From Lactuca virosa (lineage: Eukaryota; Streptophyta; Magnoliopsida; Asterales; Asteraceae), in the NCBI GenBank assembly GCA_928212115.1, contig CAKMRJ010005523.1:245488509-245552508 (forward strand): 64,000 nucleotides of DNA, given 5' to 3'. A program made the translations under genes and the position numbers. Positions 49,188 through 61,384 of the stretch are shown in pieces; position 1 is the stretch's first letter, and the number at the start of each line of letters is the position of its first letter. The notes below the pieces were generated by a model. The model saw only the letters and a program-made list of their open reading frames with translations. It was not told the origin of the DNA and ran no database searches.

Positions 49188-51362
49188 GTGGTCAGCAGTA
49201 AAGGGATTCACGTCGATCCCGCGAAGATTGTAGCGGTCAAGAATTGGAAAGCACCGACAACACAAACCGAAGTACGCCAATTCTTAGGGCTTGCAGGCTA
49301 TTATCGGAGATTTATCGAGAACTTCTCCAAAATAGCCAAGCCTCTCACCACACTAACCCAGAAAGACAAAAAGTTCGACTGGGGAGACAGTCAAGAGTCC
49401 GCCTTCCAAAAATTGAAGCAATTGTTATGCAGTGCACCGATTTTGTCTCTTCCCGAGGGAACAGAAGACTTTGTAGTATACTGTGATGCCTCACGTCAAG
49501 GGTTAGGGTGCGTACTGATGCAGAGGAATAAGGTTATTGCATATGCATCCCAACAACTGAAGCCAAACGAGACGAACTACACTACCCATGACTTAGAGTT
49601 GGGAGCCGTAGTATTTGCCTTGAAGATTTGGAGGCACTATCTATACGGGACAAAGTGCATTGTATTCACAGACCACAAGAGCCTTCAACACATTTTTGAT
49701 CAAAAGGAGCTCAATATGAGACAAAGAAGATGGGTCGAATTGCTAAATGATTATGAATGCGAAATTCGTTATCATCCCGGTAAAGCAAACGTTGTGGCAG
49801 ATGCTTTAAGCAGGAAGGAACGAGCAAAACCTCTTCGTGTAAAGGCTCTAACCCTAACCATCCACTCGAACCTCACTATTCAAATTCGTGATGCTCAGCT
49901 AGAAGCACTTAAACCTGAGAACATCATGGAAGAAAACCTACGAGGCATGGACAAACAGTTCGACCTCAGAGATGATGGAACGCGATACTTCATGAACCGA
50001 ATTTGGACTCCAAGATTTGGAGAAGTCAGGGAGTTGGTTTTAAATGAAGCTCACAAGTCAAGATACTCAATACATCCCGGATCAGACAAGATGTATCTCG
50101 ACCAGAAAAAGCTTTATTGGTGGCCCAATATGAAAGCAGAGATTGCCACCTATGTCGGTAAATGTTTGACCTGTGCCAAGGTCAAGGCAGAGTACCAGAA
50201 GCCGTCAGGTCTACTACAACAACCATCAATTCCAGAATGGAAGTGGGAACAAATAACAATGGACTTTATAACAAAGTTGCCCAAGACATCAAGCGGTTAC
50301 GATACCATATGGGTAGTGGTTGACCGTTTGACCAAGTCCGCTCACTTCTTAGCCATCAAGGAAACTGATAAGATGGAAAAACTCACCAGAACTTATCTCA
50401 AGGAGATAGTCAGACTACACGGTGTGCCAATATCTATCATCTCGGACCGAGATAGTAGATTCACTTCCAGATTTTGGCAATCACTACAAAGGTCCCTAGG
50501 CACAAAACTCGACATGAGTACAACATATCATCCTCAAACGGATGGCCAGAGCGAAAGGACAATACAAACTCTGGAAGATATGCTCCGCGCTTGTGTGATA
50601 GACTTTGGTAACGCATGGGATACTCACTTGCCATTGGTTGAGTTCTCTTACAACAACAGCTATCACACTAGTATAAAAGCCGCTCCATTCGAGGCCTTGT
50701 ATGGGGTCAAATGTCGTTCACCATTATGTTGGGCAGAAGTTGGGGATACCCAACTAGCAGGAAAACATATTGGGGATACACTATTCACTGGACCTGAAAT
50801 CATTCAGGAGACAACAGAAAAGATTGTGCAGATAAAAGAACGGCTAAAAGCCGCACGTAGTCGGCAGAAGAGCTATGCCGACAACAGACGCAAACCATTA
50901 GAATTCAAAGTAGGAGACCGAGTCCTACTAAAAGTTGCCCCATGGAAGGGTGTTATCAGGTTTGGGAAAAGAGGAAAACTAAACCCCCGTTACATCGGAC
51001 CCTTCGAGATCCTGACAAGGGTTGGTCCGGTAGCTTACAAACTCAAACTACCCCAAGAGCTCAATAAAGTTCACGATACCTTCCACGTGTGTAACTTCAA
51101 AAAGTGCCTAGCCGATGAAAACCTTGTCGTACCACTCGATGAAATCCAGGTCAATATGAAGCTTCAATTCGTGGAGGAACCAGTGGAAATTGTGGATCGG
51201 GAGATCAAACGACTCAAGAAAAATCGCATACCTATAGTAAAAGTTCGATGGAACTCTCGTAGAGGGCCGGAGTTTACTTGGGAACGCGACGACCAAATAA
51301 AGCAAAAGTACCCACACTTATTCAACGATGCCCCCTCCACTAGTGAAACAACTAACTACTAG
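49188..51362 (+). pseudogene. Inner Gypsy RT end, RNase H, integrase, chromodomain-like tail
   Basis: A 724-codon uninterrupted stretch (open from 49068). It holds the RT thumb block FLGLAGYYRRF, RNase H with VVYCDASRQGLGC and FTDHKSLQHIF, and the integrase zinc-binding region (HPGSDKMY ... CLTCAKVK). The DDE core is D in TMDFITKLPK, D in SDRDSRFTSRFW and E in GQSERTIQTLEDM. It ends with GPFEILTRVGPVAYKL and a chromodomain-like VRWNSRRGPEFTWE. No lesion is seen in this segment, so its domains may still be intact as sequence, but it lacks a proper start. It is labelled pseudogene because the whole polyprotein is broken upstream. Confidence 0.92.
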
Positions 51363-51404
51363 TATAAAGTAGCCAAGAATGTAATAATTTCGGGACGAAA
51401 TTCC

Positions 51405-51420
51405 CTTAACGGGGAGGTAA
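51405..51420 (+). other. Polypurine tract
   Basis: The purine-rich TTAACGGGGAGGTAA ends at the LTR start at 51421. A TTTCGGGACGAAATTCC block just upstream is shared with the outer Gypsy element (56518-56535). Confidence 0.8.
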
Positions 51421-54400
51421 TGTGACATCCCGGAATTTAGGGCATAGATTTCAAACGACTAAATTACGACAAATCTATTTGTAATTAACTCATTCAGCTT
51501 TAATTGCATCTAATGAAATATAAATGAGTTAATGTTAATTATTATGTAATATCTATGATATGTTTATGCCCAAAAGTGTAAACTGGTAACCAAATCAAAC
51601 CGCTCAACTGCAGCGCTGACTAATGCGTCTGAAAACTGAAATTTAGAATTAATCATTTTTGAGCAAAACAAACATTAAAATATGATAGTACATGTTCCTG
51701 GTTTCCGAAAATATGAAGATCGTCAAAAACGAAGTTCGTATGCATAAGATACGACCGTTTTAAGAAAATAGACAGTAAAACACTATTTTTCTTTAATCGC
51801 GTAAAACCGAATCTAACCGTTGACGCACTTATGCTTTGCCGACGGAGTTTCCGAGAGCGTTTTTGGACTCAGATATAATATATTATTTAATTTCACACTC
51901 GAAATAATTTTTTTAAAAATATTTACAAAAGTCACGAAAACGGACACCGCGAGCCGTTAAGACGCGAAACTTCAAACGCAATTTCCCGGAGATCCGTAAC
52001 TCCAAAAATTAATCCGTTTGAGGTTCTGGAATCCTTGAATTATACTCTATCTAAAAGTGCTTTCGAAAAAAATATTCGATGCACGAATCCCGAGGCACCC
52101 GGTTTTTGCATGTTTTGGACATGAAATGGAGGTATAACCCCATGTGGGGCCCACATGGGGTGATGGACTCCAAAAATCTGATCTCTTCCAGCTGGTATAA
52201 ACCCACGTGCTCTCCTTACACCTCTCCTTCTTTGTGTACAAGTTTCACCAACATAGTACAAGAGATAGGTGTAGGAGTATGGCTTCTCTATATGTGAGTA
52301 TGCATTTTTAGTATAAATACATGCATAAGCAGCCTCCAAAATCACACAACTCATCAGCCATCTCTTCTTTTCACTCTCTCACTCAATATCTATCTCTCGG
52401 GTACCCTCTAAACAACCAAGAAGCCACCACCCTAAACCACCACTTAACCATCCAAAACACCTTCCTTATAACCCCCTTAACCGCCACCACCCTCCTCAGC
52501 CTTCAATTTGGCCAGAAAAACAAGAAGAAACCGGCAGCAGGAGGCTGCCGGACACCACCAAACTCCACTGAAACCCCCACTGCCATCACCCAAGAACTTC
52601 ATCCCTAAGCTGTCATTGCTATTAATTTCGATCCCCAAAAGCTTCTCCACAATTCCTGCATCGAAATACTGTTGAAAGAAGGAAGAACGAAGGCAGCAGC
52701 ACCGAACTACCACCTCCGTCAGCCCCCCCGTCGCAGCTCACAGCCACCACCAGCACCGCCGGTTTCTGCTGCTGCTCCACCTCTGTGAGTCATCGCCACC
52801 CTCCCTTTCATTTTTCTTTTGTTCTCATCGATTTAAACAAATCAAGGACCACTGTATATATTTTGGTTGTGCCTTCGGTGTATCACGAAAACGAAGAAGA
52901 CGAACAGGAGGTTTCCCTCCTGTTTATGAATCAGATACACAAACATGCATGCGATTTTGCCACATACAGTCCCCCAAGTATGATATTGTCCAGATTCAAC
53001 CCCTTACTCCCAAAAACTGTTTTTAAACTAGGTCCTAAGTCCTAAACATACATTTGAAATATTCACAATCTACCCAAATTTCGAAAAATCCTTTCAATAG
53101 AAGCTCAAAATGTTAAAATAGAAATTTCATAAATTCATTTTTTTACATATATATACATTTTTATATTTGATTGTTGTTAAATCTTAAATTATAAAATTGT
53201 ATTTTGATTTAAATAAATTTTTGGGATTTATTTAAATATTTTGGGAAAATAATAAACTAAATTTTTAGAAAAATTTATTTAAATGGATTATTTAAATAAA
53301 TTTTGAGATAATAAACATTTAGAAAAATTATAAATCATTATACTAGTTCAAATACCCAATCTCTACCAAATATTGATTTATAACAAATATTTCTAGGAAA
53401 TTGGATTTATCCCGGAAATCACGACCTCTCGGCAACACATCTCGACGTTCAGAACTACTCGTTAACCACTCGATAAGGTGAGAGTTACGGCCCCTCTTTT
53501 ATTTTTATTCGTTTTGGGGGAGAATACATGTGCTATATAGTATTTATGACACAAATACATAAGTCTTATATGATATGCATGCTACAAGTTTAAAGTTATA
53601 AAGACTTCCATATCTGAATACTATCATGCAATAGGCTTTACACACTTATACAAGATCGTTATGTTAATATACATATCTCTGTAAGAGCGAGTAATTTATA
53701 CTTTTATAAATACGTCAACCATACTCGACTTTTGCAAATACTATACTACGAAATTCATTATGCCCGATACTTATCTATAATTAAGTTAGGGCTGAGAGTT
53801 ATTCACAAACTTTTCGTTAATGGTTTTTGAGTGAGACGCTACTATTCATTAGCTGAGTTTAATCAATTAGCCCGCCCCACACTGCTATAATCGTTAATCT
53901 TCGGAGCAAGGTACATATATATAGATCTATATGGGGTCGACAACCCCACCTGCGGTTGCTAGCTACAACCATCGACTGATCAATCGAATCAGGTGATATG
54001 TGTCTACGATCGTTACTACGACGTCCAATGAAGCGTCGTAGGGAGGGGTACTTTTCGTCCATAGCTCGATTATAGAACTCACTAAAAACATTAACACGAA
54101 TCTCTCTCACTTTTTTTCACTACAACCTTAGGTTTGGTTGCTTTCAGAACTATTTTTAAGTATAGTAGTTACTTATACAATGGATATATTTAAACTTTCA
54201 TGAAGTTATTTTAAACACTTTTTCTTTAAAAGCATGGGTTTATTTAAAAAAATACTTTTGGACTTTTGAAAGTATTATTACTGCGGCTAGCAGAAAACCT
54301 ATGACTCTCACCAACCTCGTGTTGACTTTCAAAATACATGTATTCTCAGGAAATCAGTGAAATTTCGGGCACACTCAGACGATGGAAAACATGGCGCAAG

Positions 54401-54622
54401 TACTTTAATTTTCTACTTTTGAACTGTTATGCCTAACTGTTAAGGCAAACTCGTATTATTATCTTATTACTATCTGTAAGAACCTTGTATGAAAACATAA
54501 TTATGTAATGAAATGTTGTTTTGTTTATTGTTGTACCTGTGCTGTATATTCAATTTATCTGTGATCCATGAACTTAGTCGCACAGCCCGACATGTTCCGC
54601 CGCCTCGGGCAGGGGTGTGACA
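51421..54622 (+). repeat. 3' LTR of inner Gypsy element (3202 bp)
   Basis: Near-identical to 42749-45944, with more differences in its first 300 bases than later. TATA box at 52312-52319; palindrome TATAGATCTATA at 53920-53931. It ends GGGTGTGACA before the CGAAG duplication. Confidence 0.94.
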
Positions 54623-54627
54623 CGAAG

Positions 54628-56499
54628 GGACGGAGGACTTCGTGGTCTATTGTGATGCATCCAATCAGGGCTTAGGTTGTGTGCTCATGCATCGAGGAAA
54701 AGTTATTGCTTATGCCTCGAGACAGCTGAAAGCACACGAAGTCAACTACACAACGCACGACCTGGAATTGGGAGCAGTGGTCTTCGCATTGAAGATATGG
54801 AGACATTACCTCTACGGAACGAAGTGCACTATCTTCACTGACCATAAGAGCCTACAACATATTTTCAATCAGAAGGAGTTGAACATGAGACAATGGCGAT
54901 GGGTTGAGCTACTCAGCGATTACGAGTGCGAAATACGCTACCATCCCGGCAAGGCCAATGTGGTGGCAGATGCTCTTAGCCGAAAAGAGTACACAGGTCG
55001 CAGTGCGAAAGCACTAACTATGACTATCCATTCCCACTTATCCGCACTAATCAGAGAGGCTCAGCTGGAAGCCCTAAAACCAGAGAACATGACGGATGAA
55101 GCCTTGAGAGGAATGGATAAGAACCTAGAGATCAAGGGAGACGGAGTCTATTATTTCATGGACCGGATCTGGACCCCAAAGTTCGGTGGTTACAGAGAGG
55201 TTGTCATGAACGAAGCTCACAAGATTAGATACTCCGTTCATCCAGGTTCGGACAAGATGTACCTCGATCTCAAGAAACTGTACTGGTGGCCAAACATGAA
55301 AGCAGAGATCGCTACCTTTGTGGGCAAGTGTCTGACTTGCGCCAAAGTGAAGATCGAATATCAGAAGCCCTCAGGGTTGCTTCAGCAGCCGGAGATACCT
55401 GAGTGGAAGTGGGAGAGGATTACTATGGATTTATCACCAAATTACCCAAATCTCCGAGTGGGTACGACACCATCTGGGTAATAGTCGACCGACTGACTAA
55501 ATCCGCCCACTTCCTGCCGATCAAGGAAAACTTCAAAATGGAGAGACTCACACGAATCTATATCCAAGAGATAGTCCGACTGCACGGTGTGCCAGTGTCC
55601 ATTATCTCCGATCGAGATAGCAGGTTCACCTCGAGATTTTGGTAGTCCCTGCAGAAAGCTCTTGGAACTAAGTTGGATATGAGCACAGCTTACCATCCTC
55701 AGACAGATGGGCAGAGTGAGAGAACCATCCAGACTTTGGAAGACATGTTGAGAGCATGTGTCATCGACTTCGATAAGTCGTGGGACACCCATTTGCCCTT
55801 GGTAGAGTTTTCCTACAACAACAGTTACCATACCAGCATCAAGGTTGCGTCATTCGAAGCCCTCTATGGCCGCAAGTGCAGATCCCCTCTGTGCTGGGAT
55901 GAGGTGGGGACACGCAGTTAGCCAAGGGGCAAGTCCTTGACAGCACTCTCACTGGTCAAGAAATCATCCCTGAAACCACAGAAAAGATCATACAAATCAG
56001 AGAATGACTGAAAGCTTCACGAGACCGACAAAAGAGCTACGCCGATAAACGACGAAAACCCTTGGAGTTCCAGATTGGAGACTGTGTCCTGCTAAAGGTC
56101 TCACCCTGGAAAGGTATGATACGCTTTGGTAAGCGTGGAAAGCTAAATCCAAGATACATAGGACCCTTCGAGATCCTCGCTAGGATCGGTCCCGTAGCCT
56201 ACAAACTTCGTCTACCTCGAGAACTTAACAACATTCATCCTGTCTTCCATGTTTCGAATCTTAAGAAATGCTTATCCGACGAAACCCTTGTGGTCCCTCT
56301 CGATGAGATTGAAATCAACGAGAACCTAAACTTTGTGGAAGAACCGGTCGAAATCATGGATAGAGAAATCAAACGAACGAAACAAAGTCGCATCCCGACA
56401 GTGAAGGTCCGCTGGAATGCCAAGTGGGGGCCTGAATTCACTTGGGAGCGCGAAGATCAGATGAAACAGAAGTATCCGCATCTCTTTCCTAATTCATGA
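54628..56499 (+). pseudogene. Outer Gypsy RNase H, integrase, chromodomain-like tail
   Basis: This is the continuation of the outer pol after the inner insertion: EDFVVYCDASNQGLGCVLM (RNase H) and FTDHKSLQHIF, then HPGSDKMYLDLKKLYWW and CLTCAKVK. One base is lost near 55432, shifting the frame before ITKLPKSPSGYDTIW. A TAG lies at 55643-55645 after SRFTSRFW. DDE motifs SDRDSRF and GQSERTIQTLEDM are present. Another base is lost near 55910 and a TGA lies at 56005-56007. The C-terminal KVRWNAKWGPEFTWE segment is chromodomain-like. The stop at 56497-56499 is 52 bases before the LTR. Confidence 0.92.
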
Positions 56500-56540
56500 T
56501 TTGTATTCTATGTTCAAATTTCGGGACGAAATTCCCTCTA

Positions 56541-56551
56541 ACGGGGGATGA
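56541..56551 (+). other. Polypurine tract
   Basis: ACGGGGGATGA lies directly before the 3' LTR. Confidence 0.78.
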
Positions 56552-58881
56552 TGTGACAACCCGAAATTTCTTTCGTCCAAACTGTTAAAAATAAATCAAT
56601 TTGGAATTTATTTCTACTCTTGTCAGTATTATCTCGGGTCTAATTAAATATTTGAACTCAGTACAACCAAATTTTTGGGTTCAGAAAACGAGGTTTTCTA
56701 AGTCAAAGCATAACATTCGGGCCAAACACCCCTTCGAGAGGAGTGTACGGCCGCAAACTCGAGTTTACGGCCGTACACCCCCACCCCACCCCTTGGCCGA
56801 AAACTCACCCCTATATAAGGGATGAGTGGCCTTCATTTCACACTTTACACATCTCATAAGCTTTCTCTCTCTACTCTCTCTCTACAATTTTCGAGTTTTG
56901 CTCAAGGATCTTCAAAATGTAAGTGATTCTTCACTTCTATTGTGCTTCAATCCCTTTTCTAGTGATGAATCCATGTTTCATCTCATAAATTTCATCTTTT
57001 TCTAGATTTTCTCTCTCTCCAAGAACACACACTAGTTCTTGGTGGCTAAAAACCTCATTCCAAGCCTCTTACAGTAAGTAACCACTCCCTATACTTGTTA
57101 TCTACTAGAAATCATTGATTATCACCTAAAAATCGACCCAAATCATGAACACGAAATGGGTTTACGACCGTACACCCTTCAATGGCCGTAAACTCCATTT
57201 TTGGTCGATTATTGGCCTTTAAACCCTACTTTGAGCCGTGCATAAGGCTTAGAACATTTCCAAGAGACTAGAAAGGACCCTGGAACACCAAAAATCCCAC
57301 CTCTCACCAAGTGTTTACGGCCGTAAACTCATGGGCCGTAAACCCATGGGCAGTAAACCCACGGACCGCAAACACTTGGGCCGCAAACTCATGGACCGTA
57401 AACTCCTGATTACGACCGCAAACTCCCCATTTTCAATCACGTGTGATTCTAACACTTAGTTTCAAGTGTTTCCTAGTCCCTAAGGTGGTTTCCTTCCATA
57501 ACAAATAGTGTTATGTCCTCATCTAATACATATATGTGTTACCATATGTTAATAGGATCCACTTGCGTACGAAACATCAGTTGACACTCAGCATCCACAC
57601 TGACCTTACGCTCGAATCTTACGAACTGTGAGTTCATACCCATACGCTTTTTCCGAGTTTTCCATGTTTTCAGGGGGGAATACAAGCAAAAGTACAAGGA
57701 AACTTGTGCTCAAAACATATTATTTTGCTTAAGATAACTATATGTTTAGAATGCTTTTAACACAGAAAACAGTTTTACCAAACGATTAAGAAATCAACTC
57801 GTAAAAACAGTTTTCAAACTAAAGTAATGAACTCGTGAAACATTTCGTAAAATGTATATCATACAGATTATAAACTGGATTTTAGTGTTATTACTTGTAA
57901 ATTGTTAGTCTAAAGTTGGGGACACGTCCTTTTAACACTCCCTCACCGAATTAGAGAGTGTAGGACTAGCACTTGTAACCAGAATCTCTTGTAAGGAGAG
58001 CGTGACTGTTGTGTATAGATCTATACGGGACCGACTATCCCGCACCTAAATTGCTAGCTACAGTTAGGCATACATGCCTGTGGTGGCAAAGTCATAAAAG
58101 GATATTGGCCCCGTTACGTGCCATATCAAGTTTAAGTACGGTTATGACACCCACAACCCAGATAACAGGAATTTACTTTTGTAATAATGAATCAAGGGAA
58201 CTAACCTCAAAGTAATAACCAATTCGATTACTAGAGGGTATTAATAACACCCTTAGGATTAGTTCACCACTTATTTATTAGTTTTATTTATGTAATAAGG
58301 CTAATACACCTCACAGAGAATAAGCACGGTTTTTTAAGAAAACTACGTCTAACGATACAAGTATGGTAGATACTTGTACACCTCAGACAGGAACAGTTAA
58401 CCAACTATCAACTTTTAGGGAAAATATAGGATTTTCCCGGGATAACTCAACCTTTCATAAACGGACTGTTTAACAAATAACCAACGGATAATCAAACATC
58501 TTTCATAAGAAAATATAGGATTTTTCTTGGGAAACACTTTTCAAAGGATCAAGGAAACATTTTTTCACCAGAACTAAATACTTATGAACTCACCAGCTTT
58601 ATGTTGATACTCTTTCAAACTGCTTGTATTCTCAGGGCAGCTATAGACAGGTACTTTTATCAACTTTTGGGAGAAGACGGAGCATTTGGAGTCACGTCTT
58701 TTACTTTTGCTATATACTCTTATGTACAGACTATGTTTTCAAACAGATGTAAATAATCATATTGTAATGTAATGGCTGTGTTTACTTTGCTTATTATGAT
58801 ACAACTGTTGTGATACTACGCATGACGTCACCCGCCTCCGAACGTTTCCGCCGTTATTTCTGACGGTTCGGGGGTGTGACA
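56552..58881 (+). repeat. 3' LTR of outer Gypsy element (2330 bp)
   Basis: Matches 37143-39460 closely; a 12-base CT-rich insertion near 56870 is the largest difference seen. TATA box 56812-56819, palindrome 56743-56778, minisatellite about 57313-57426, TATAGATCTATA 58014-58025. It ends GGGTGTGACA before TTGGC. Confidence 0.93.
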
Positions 58882-58886
58882 TTGGC

Positions 58887-60414
58887 TTTGTTAATTTTTG
58901 GGGTTTGCTTGGAGTCCTTGTATTGGTTGTTGAAGCTGCTCAAATTAGTTGAGAGGGGGGTTGCTAAAGAGTTTGTTGGAGATTAATATTGAGAATACAG
59001 TTGTCCAGGTAATGTTCACCACCATTTCTTTCAGTTACTTGTTTATTATTGCATTGTAGTTTGATTTCCTTTTAACTTAACATTCAAGTTTTTGTGAACA
59101 AACAGTGGTCGGGTCTACTTTATTGGCAATAAACCTTTTATGCATGTTTGGAGCTTCTATAATTTTTTCAATCTAAAGGTACACCCATAAATCTCTTCAG
59201 TTAATGTGATAACAAAAATATTGTTAGTATGAATTATGAAATAATTATGTCTATTTATGGGAGAGCCTGGCATTCATGTTTGAAATGCCTCATCTAAATG
59301 AGGAATCACTGCAAGAATATGATGAACTAGAGCTTTGTTATATGGAAACAGGTGTTGTATATAGATGCCATGTATTTAATGACTTTTTGACACATGTAAT
59401 TTTTTTTTCTCTTGTACCCAATACAGTCAACAACGCAGGAAAACAAAAGGAGTTTAGAGGAATAGACCATGGAGATGATCAAGCTGCAATCCTAAACCTT
59501 AACAACAAACTGTCGCAAATTCTTGATGATGATTCCTCATGGAGTTTGAATTTAGACAATACCTTTTTTCATGTCAAGCTAGGGTTATTCAGATAGTCTT
59601 TGTTGTGTTACATTGTTAGTAACTTAATATGGATTTATTGAATTTTTATTTTCTTTTTACATCTATTATGCAAACTAAAACGTACATTTAAGGTTAAATA
59701 AAAGGGCTTTTCGTTTGTAGTTAGCTTCTTGAAAAGCATTGACCCTACATGAGGTAGGCATTCAATTCATTTCTTAAATTTTTAGCTAATTTGTTATTTC
59801 TTATTAGTTGCTTATGGTTATTCTCCAGAGTTTTTTGCTCTTTTGTAAGATGGAAGTTCATCCCTGGAATCAATTGGCAATGAGAGTGAGAAGGCAACAT
59901 CAAGCATTTCTGATCTTGGGCAATTGATGGAGGTCAACTAGTTGTTGGTTTTCTAGTGATAATACATGTGTTGCAAATTTTGTTTAGTAAGATAAGGTTG
60001 TATATAAATAAGGTAGGAGACATTATTTTTGATAGGTAAAAGTATTAGATTTTTGTTTTGGAATATATAAATGTAATGGATTTGAATTATAGTAGATTTA
60101 TTTTTCAGATTCATATTATTATAGATGTATTCGATTTTTTTAATTTTTTCTTTTGCATTTTGTGCAGAAAAAAGATTAAATTTTTTAAATTATTTGTTGT
60201 TTTTTTTTAAATAAAAGATCCATTTTACAAGTTTTTAAAAAGAATAAATTCACATTATGGATTGATTTGCAGCAAACATTGCGTGGGTGAAAGGAATTGA
60301 GTCTATAGATTTAGAAAAATAAAAAATAAAAAAAGTTAAAAGACCTGGTTGTACATATTACAAACAACTATGTAAACAAGCAAGATTTAACATAATAATC
60401 TAACGTGGGTATAC
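58887..60414 (+). other. CACTA-like right arm with gene-like pieces
   Basis: 59276-59596 is open for 106 codons (MFEMPHLNEESLQEYDELEL ... DDDSSWSLN). Its middle looks intron-like: an AACAG|GTGTTG donor near 59351 and a T-rich stretch ending CCAATACAG near 59427. A further coding-like patch near 59850-59940 reads SSLESIGNESEKATSSIS. Ordinary amino-acid composition and possible splice sites suggest an exon-intron fragment, perhaps the element's own second gene or a captured host gene. I do not recognise the protein. The rest is AT-rich. Confidence 0.35.
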
Positions 60415-60612
60415 TAGATTGGAAGGAAAACCCATGAAAGGGCCCGGTTTTTTATCACAGGAACCGGGATATATTATAGTATTAATAAGACCCGGTTGTT
60501 AAACCGGGTTTTATTCATTATTGTACATAGGACTCGCCCCACTAAAAACCCGGTTGAAAACCGGGTTCTTTTAGGCTTTTAACCGGGTTCTTTAACCTAT
60601 TTTGTAGTAGTA
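60415..60612 (-). repeat. CACTA right subterminal and terminal region
   Basis: About eight ACCCGGT/ACCGGGT words in both orientations, then the terminal repeat reading TACTACTACAAAA on the minus strand, followed by TAT. Confidence 0.72.
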
Positions 60613-60615
60613 TAT

Positions 60616-61384
60616 TTCTAATGGTTTTTAATATTAATTATAAGCAGCAAACTCATAATAAACTAAAAGTATGAGGATTGTCCTTACAAAAAACATAAAG
60701 AGTTAGACTAAACTTGTAAATCTAATATACTATATGGACTGTTTTTGTAATTTTGTTAATTTTTAAACATGACAACAGAAGATGGATAATTGATGAAGAC
60801 GGGCAACAGGGGAATGGAAACGACAACTCATGCACCACGTACGTGGTGTTTTCTATGTGGCATGTACTTGACTACGACAAGGTGTGGTGAATTTCCATAC
60901 AAAATCAACTTGTTTTTAATCGGTCGAAAAATACATATTGATTAAGCGTAATTTATAATTTTTGGGATATGTTTATATTAAAATATAGAAATCCAGTTAA
61001 CGATTTTATAATTTTTTTGTTTGGATAAAATGTTTTATCAATATAATTTATTTATTTTACTGAATGAAAATTTCTAAATCTAAATAGATGATTATTATAT
61101 ACTTTTATTTATGCATAACAAATAACAAATACCGTATATTAACAAATATTATAGATTAAGATAAATTGTGCATTTCACTTTAAAAAGTTAAAAAAACTAA
61201 ATAAACTAACAAATTTGCACCATCTAAACCAAGCCAAAAAAATCAAAATCGAAATCATATGAGGCTTGGTAATAATGTTTCTATTGATTATGTAGTCGAA
61301 AATATATCAAGATATATACGCATAACCTAACATGCAAATATATAAAGCGTTTAAGAATGAAAAACATTTTCCCAATAAATTAAA
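60616..61384. other. AT-rich flank, no gene seen
   Basis: No open frame, repeat or motif that I can support. Confidence 0.5.

Larger units (their letters stand above)
42749..54622 (+). mobile_element. Inner Gypsy chromovirus-like element, complete
   Basis: Two LTRs of about 3.2 kb, PBS, gag-pol and polypurine tract, flanked by CGAAG at 42744-42748 and 54623-54627. It lies in the same orientation as its host element and interrupts the host pol between RT and RNase H. Only three coding lesions are visible in about 4.6 kb, making it the best-preserved element in the window. Confidence 0.95.
37143..58881 (+). mobile_element. Gypsy chromovirus-like element, complete, interrupted
   Basis: Two LTRs of about 2.32 kb, PBS, gag-pol and polypurine tract define a complete element flanked by TTGGC on both sides (37138-37142 and 58882-58886). 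A second Gypsy element (42749-54622) splits its pol. Removing that insertion leaves about 9.9 kb, a normal length. The coding frame carries at least five stops and two frameshifts. Confidence 0.94.
29204..60612. mobile_element. CACTA-like DNA transposon carrying nested insertions
   Basis: The left end CGCTACTACAAAA (29204-29216) and the reverse complement of the right end (60600-60612), TACTACTACAAAA, are each one transition from CACTACTACAAAA. TAT flanks both sides (29201-29203 and 60613-60615), fitting a 3 bp target duplication. Both ends carry many ACCCGGT/ACCGGGT subterminal repeats in both orientations, the pattern used by CACTA transposases for end binding. After removing the 21.7 kb Gypsy nest about 9.7 kb remain, itself full of smaller insertions. 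No transposase domain was recognised, so it is probably non-autonomous. An alternative is two separate end fragments of one family. Confidence 0.62.

Noticed and set aside
54642..55481. Independent RNase H/integrase gene next to the inner Gypsy LTR
   Set aside because: The CGAAG duplication and the matching frame at 42748 show it is the second half of the outer element's pol.
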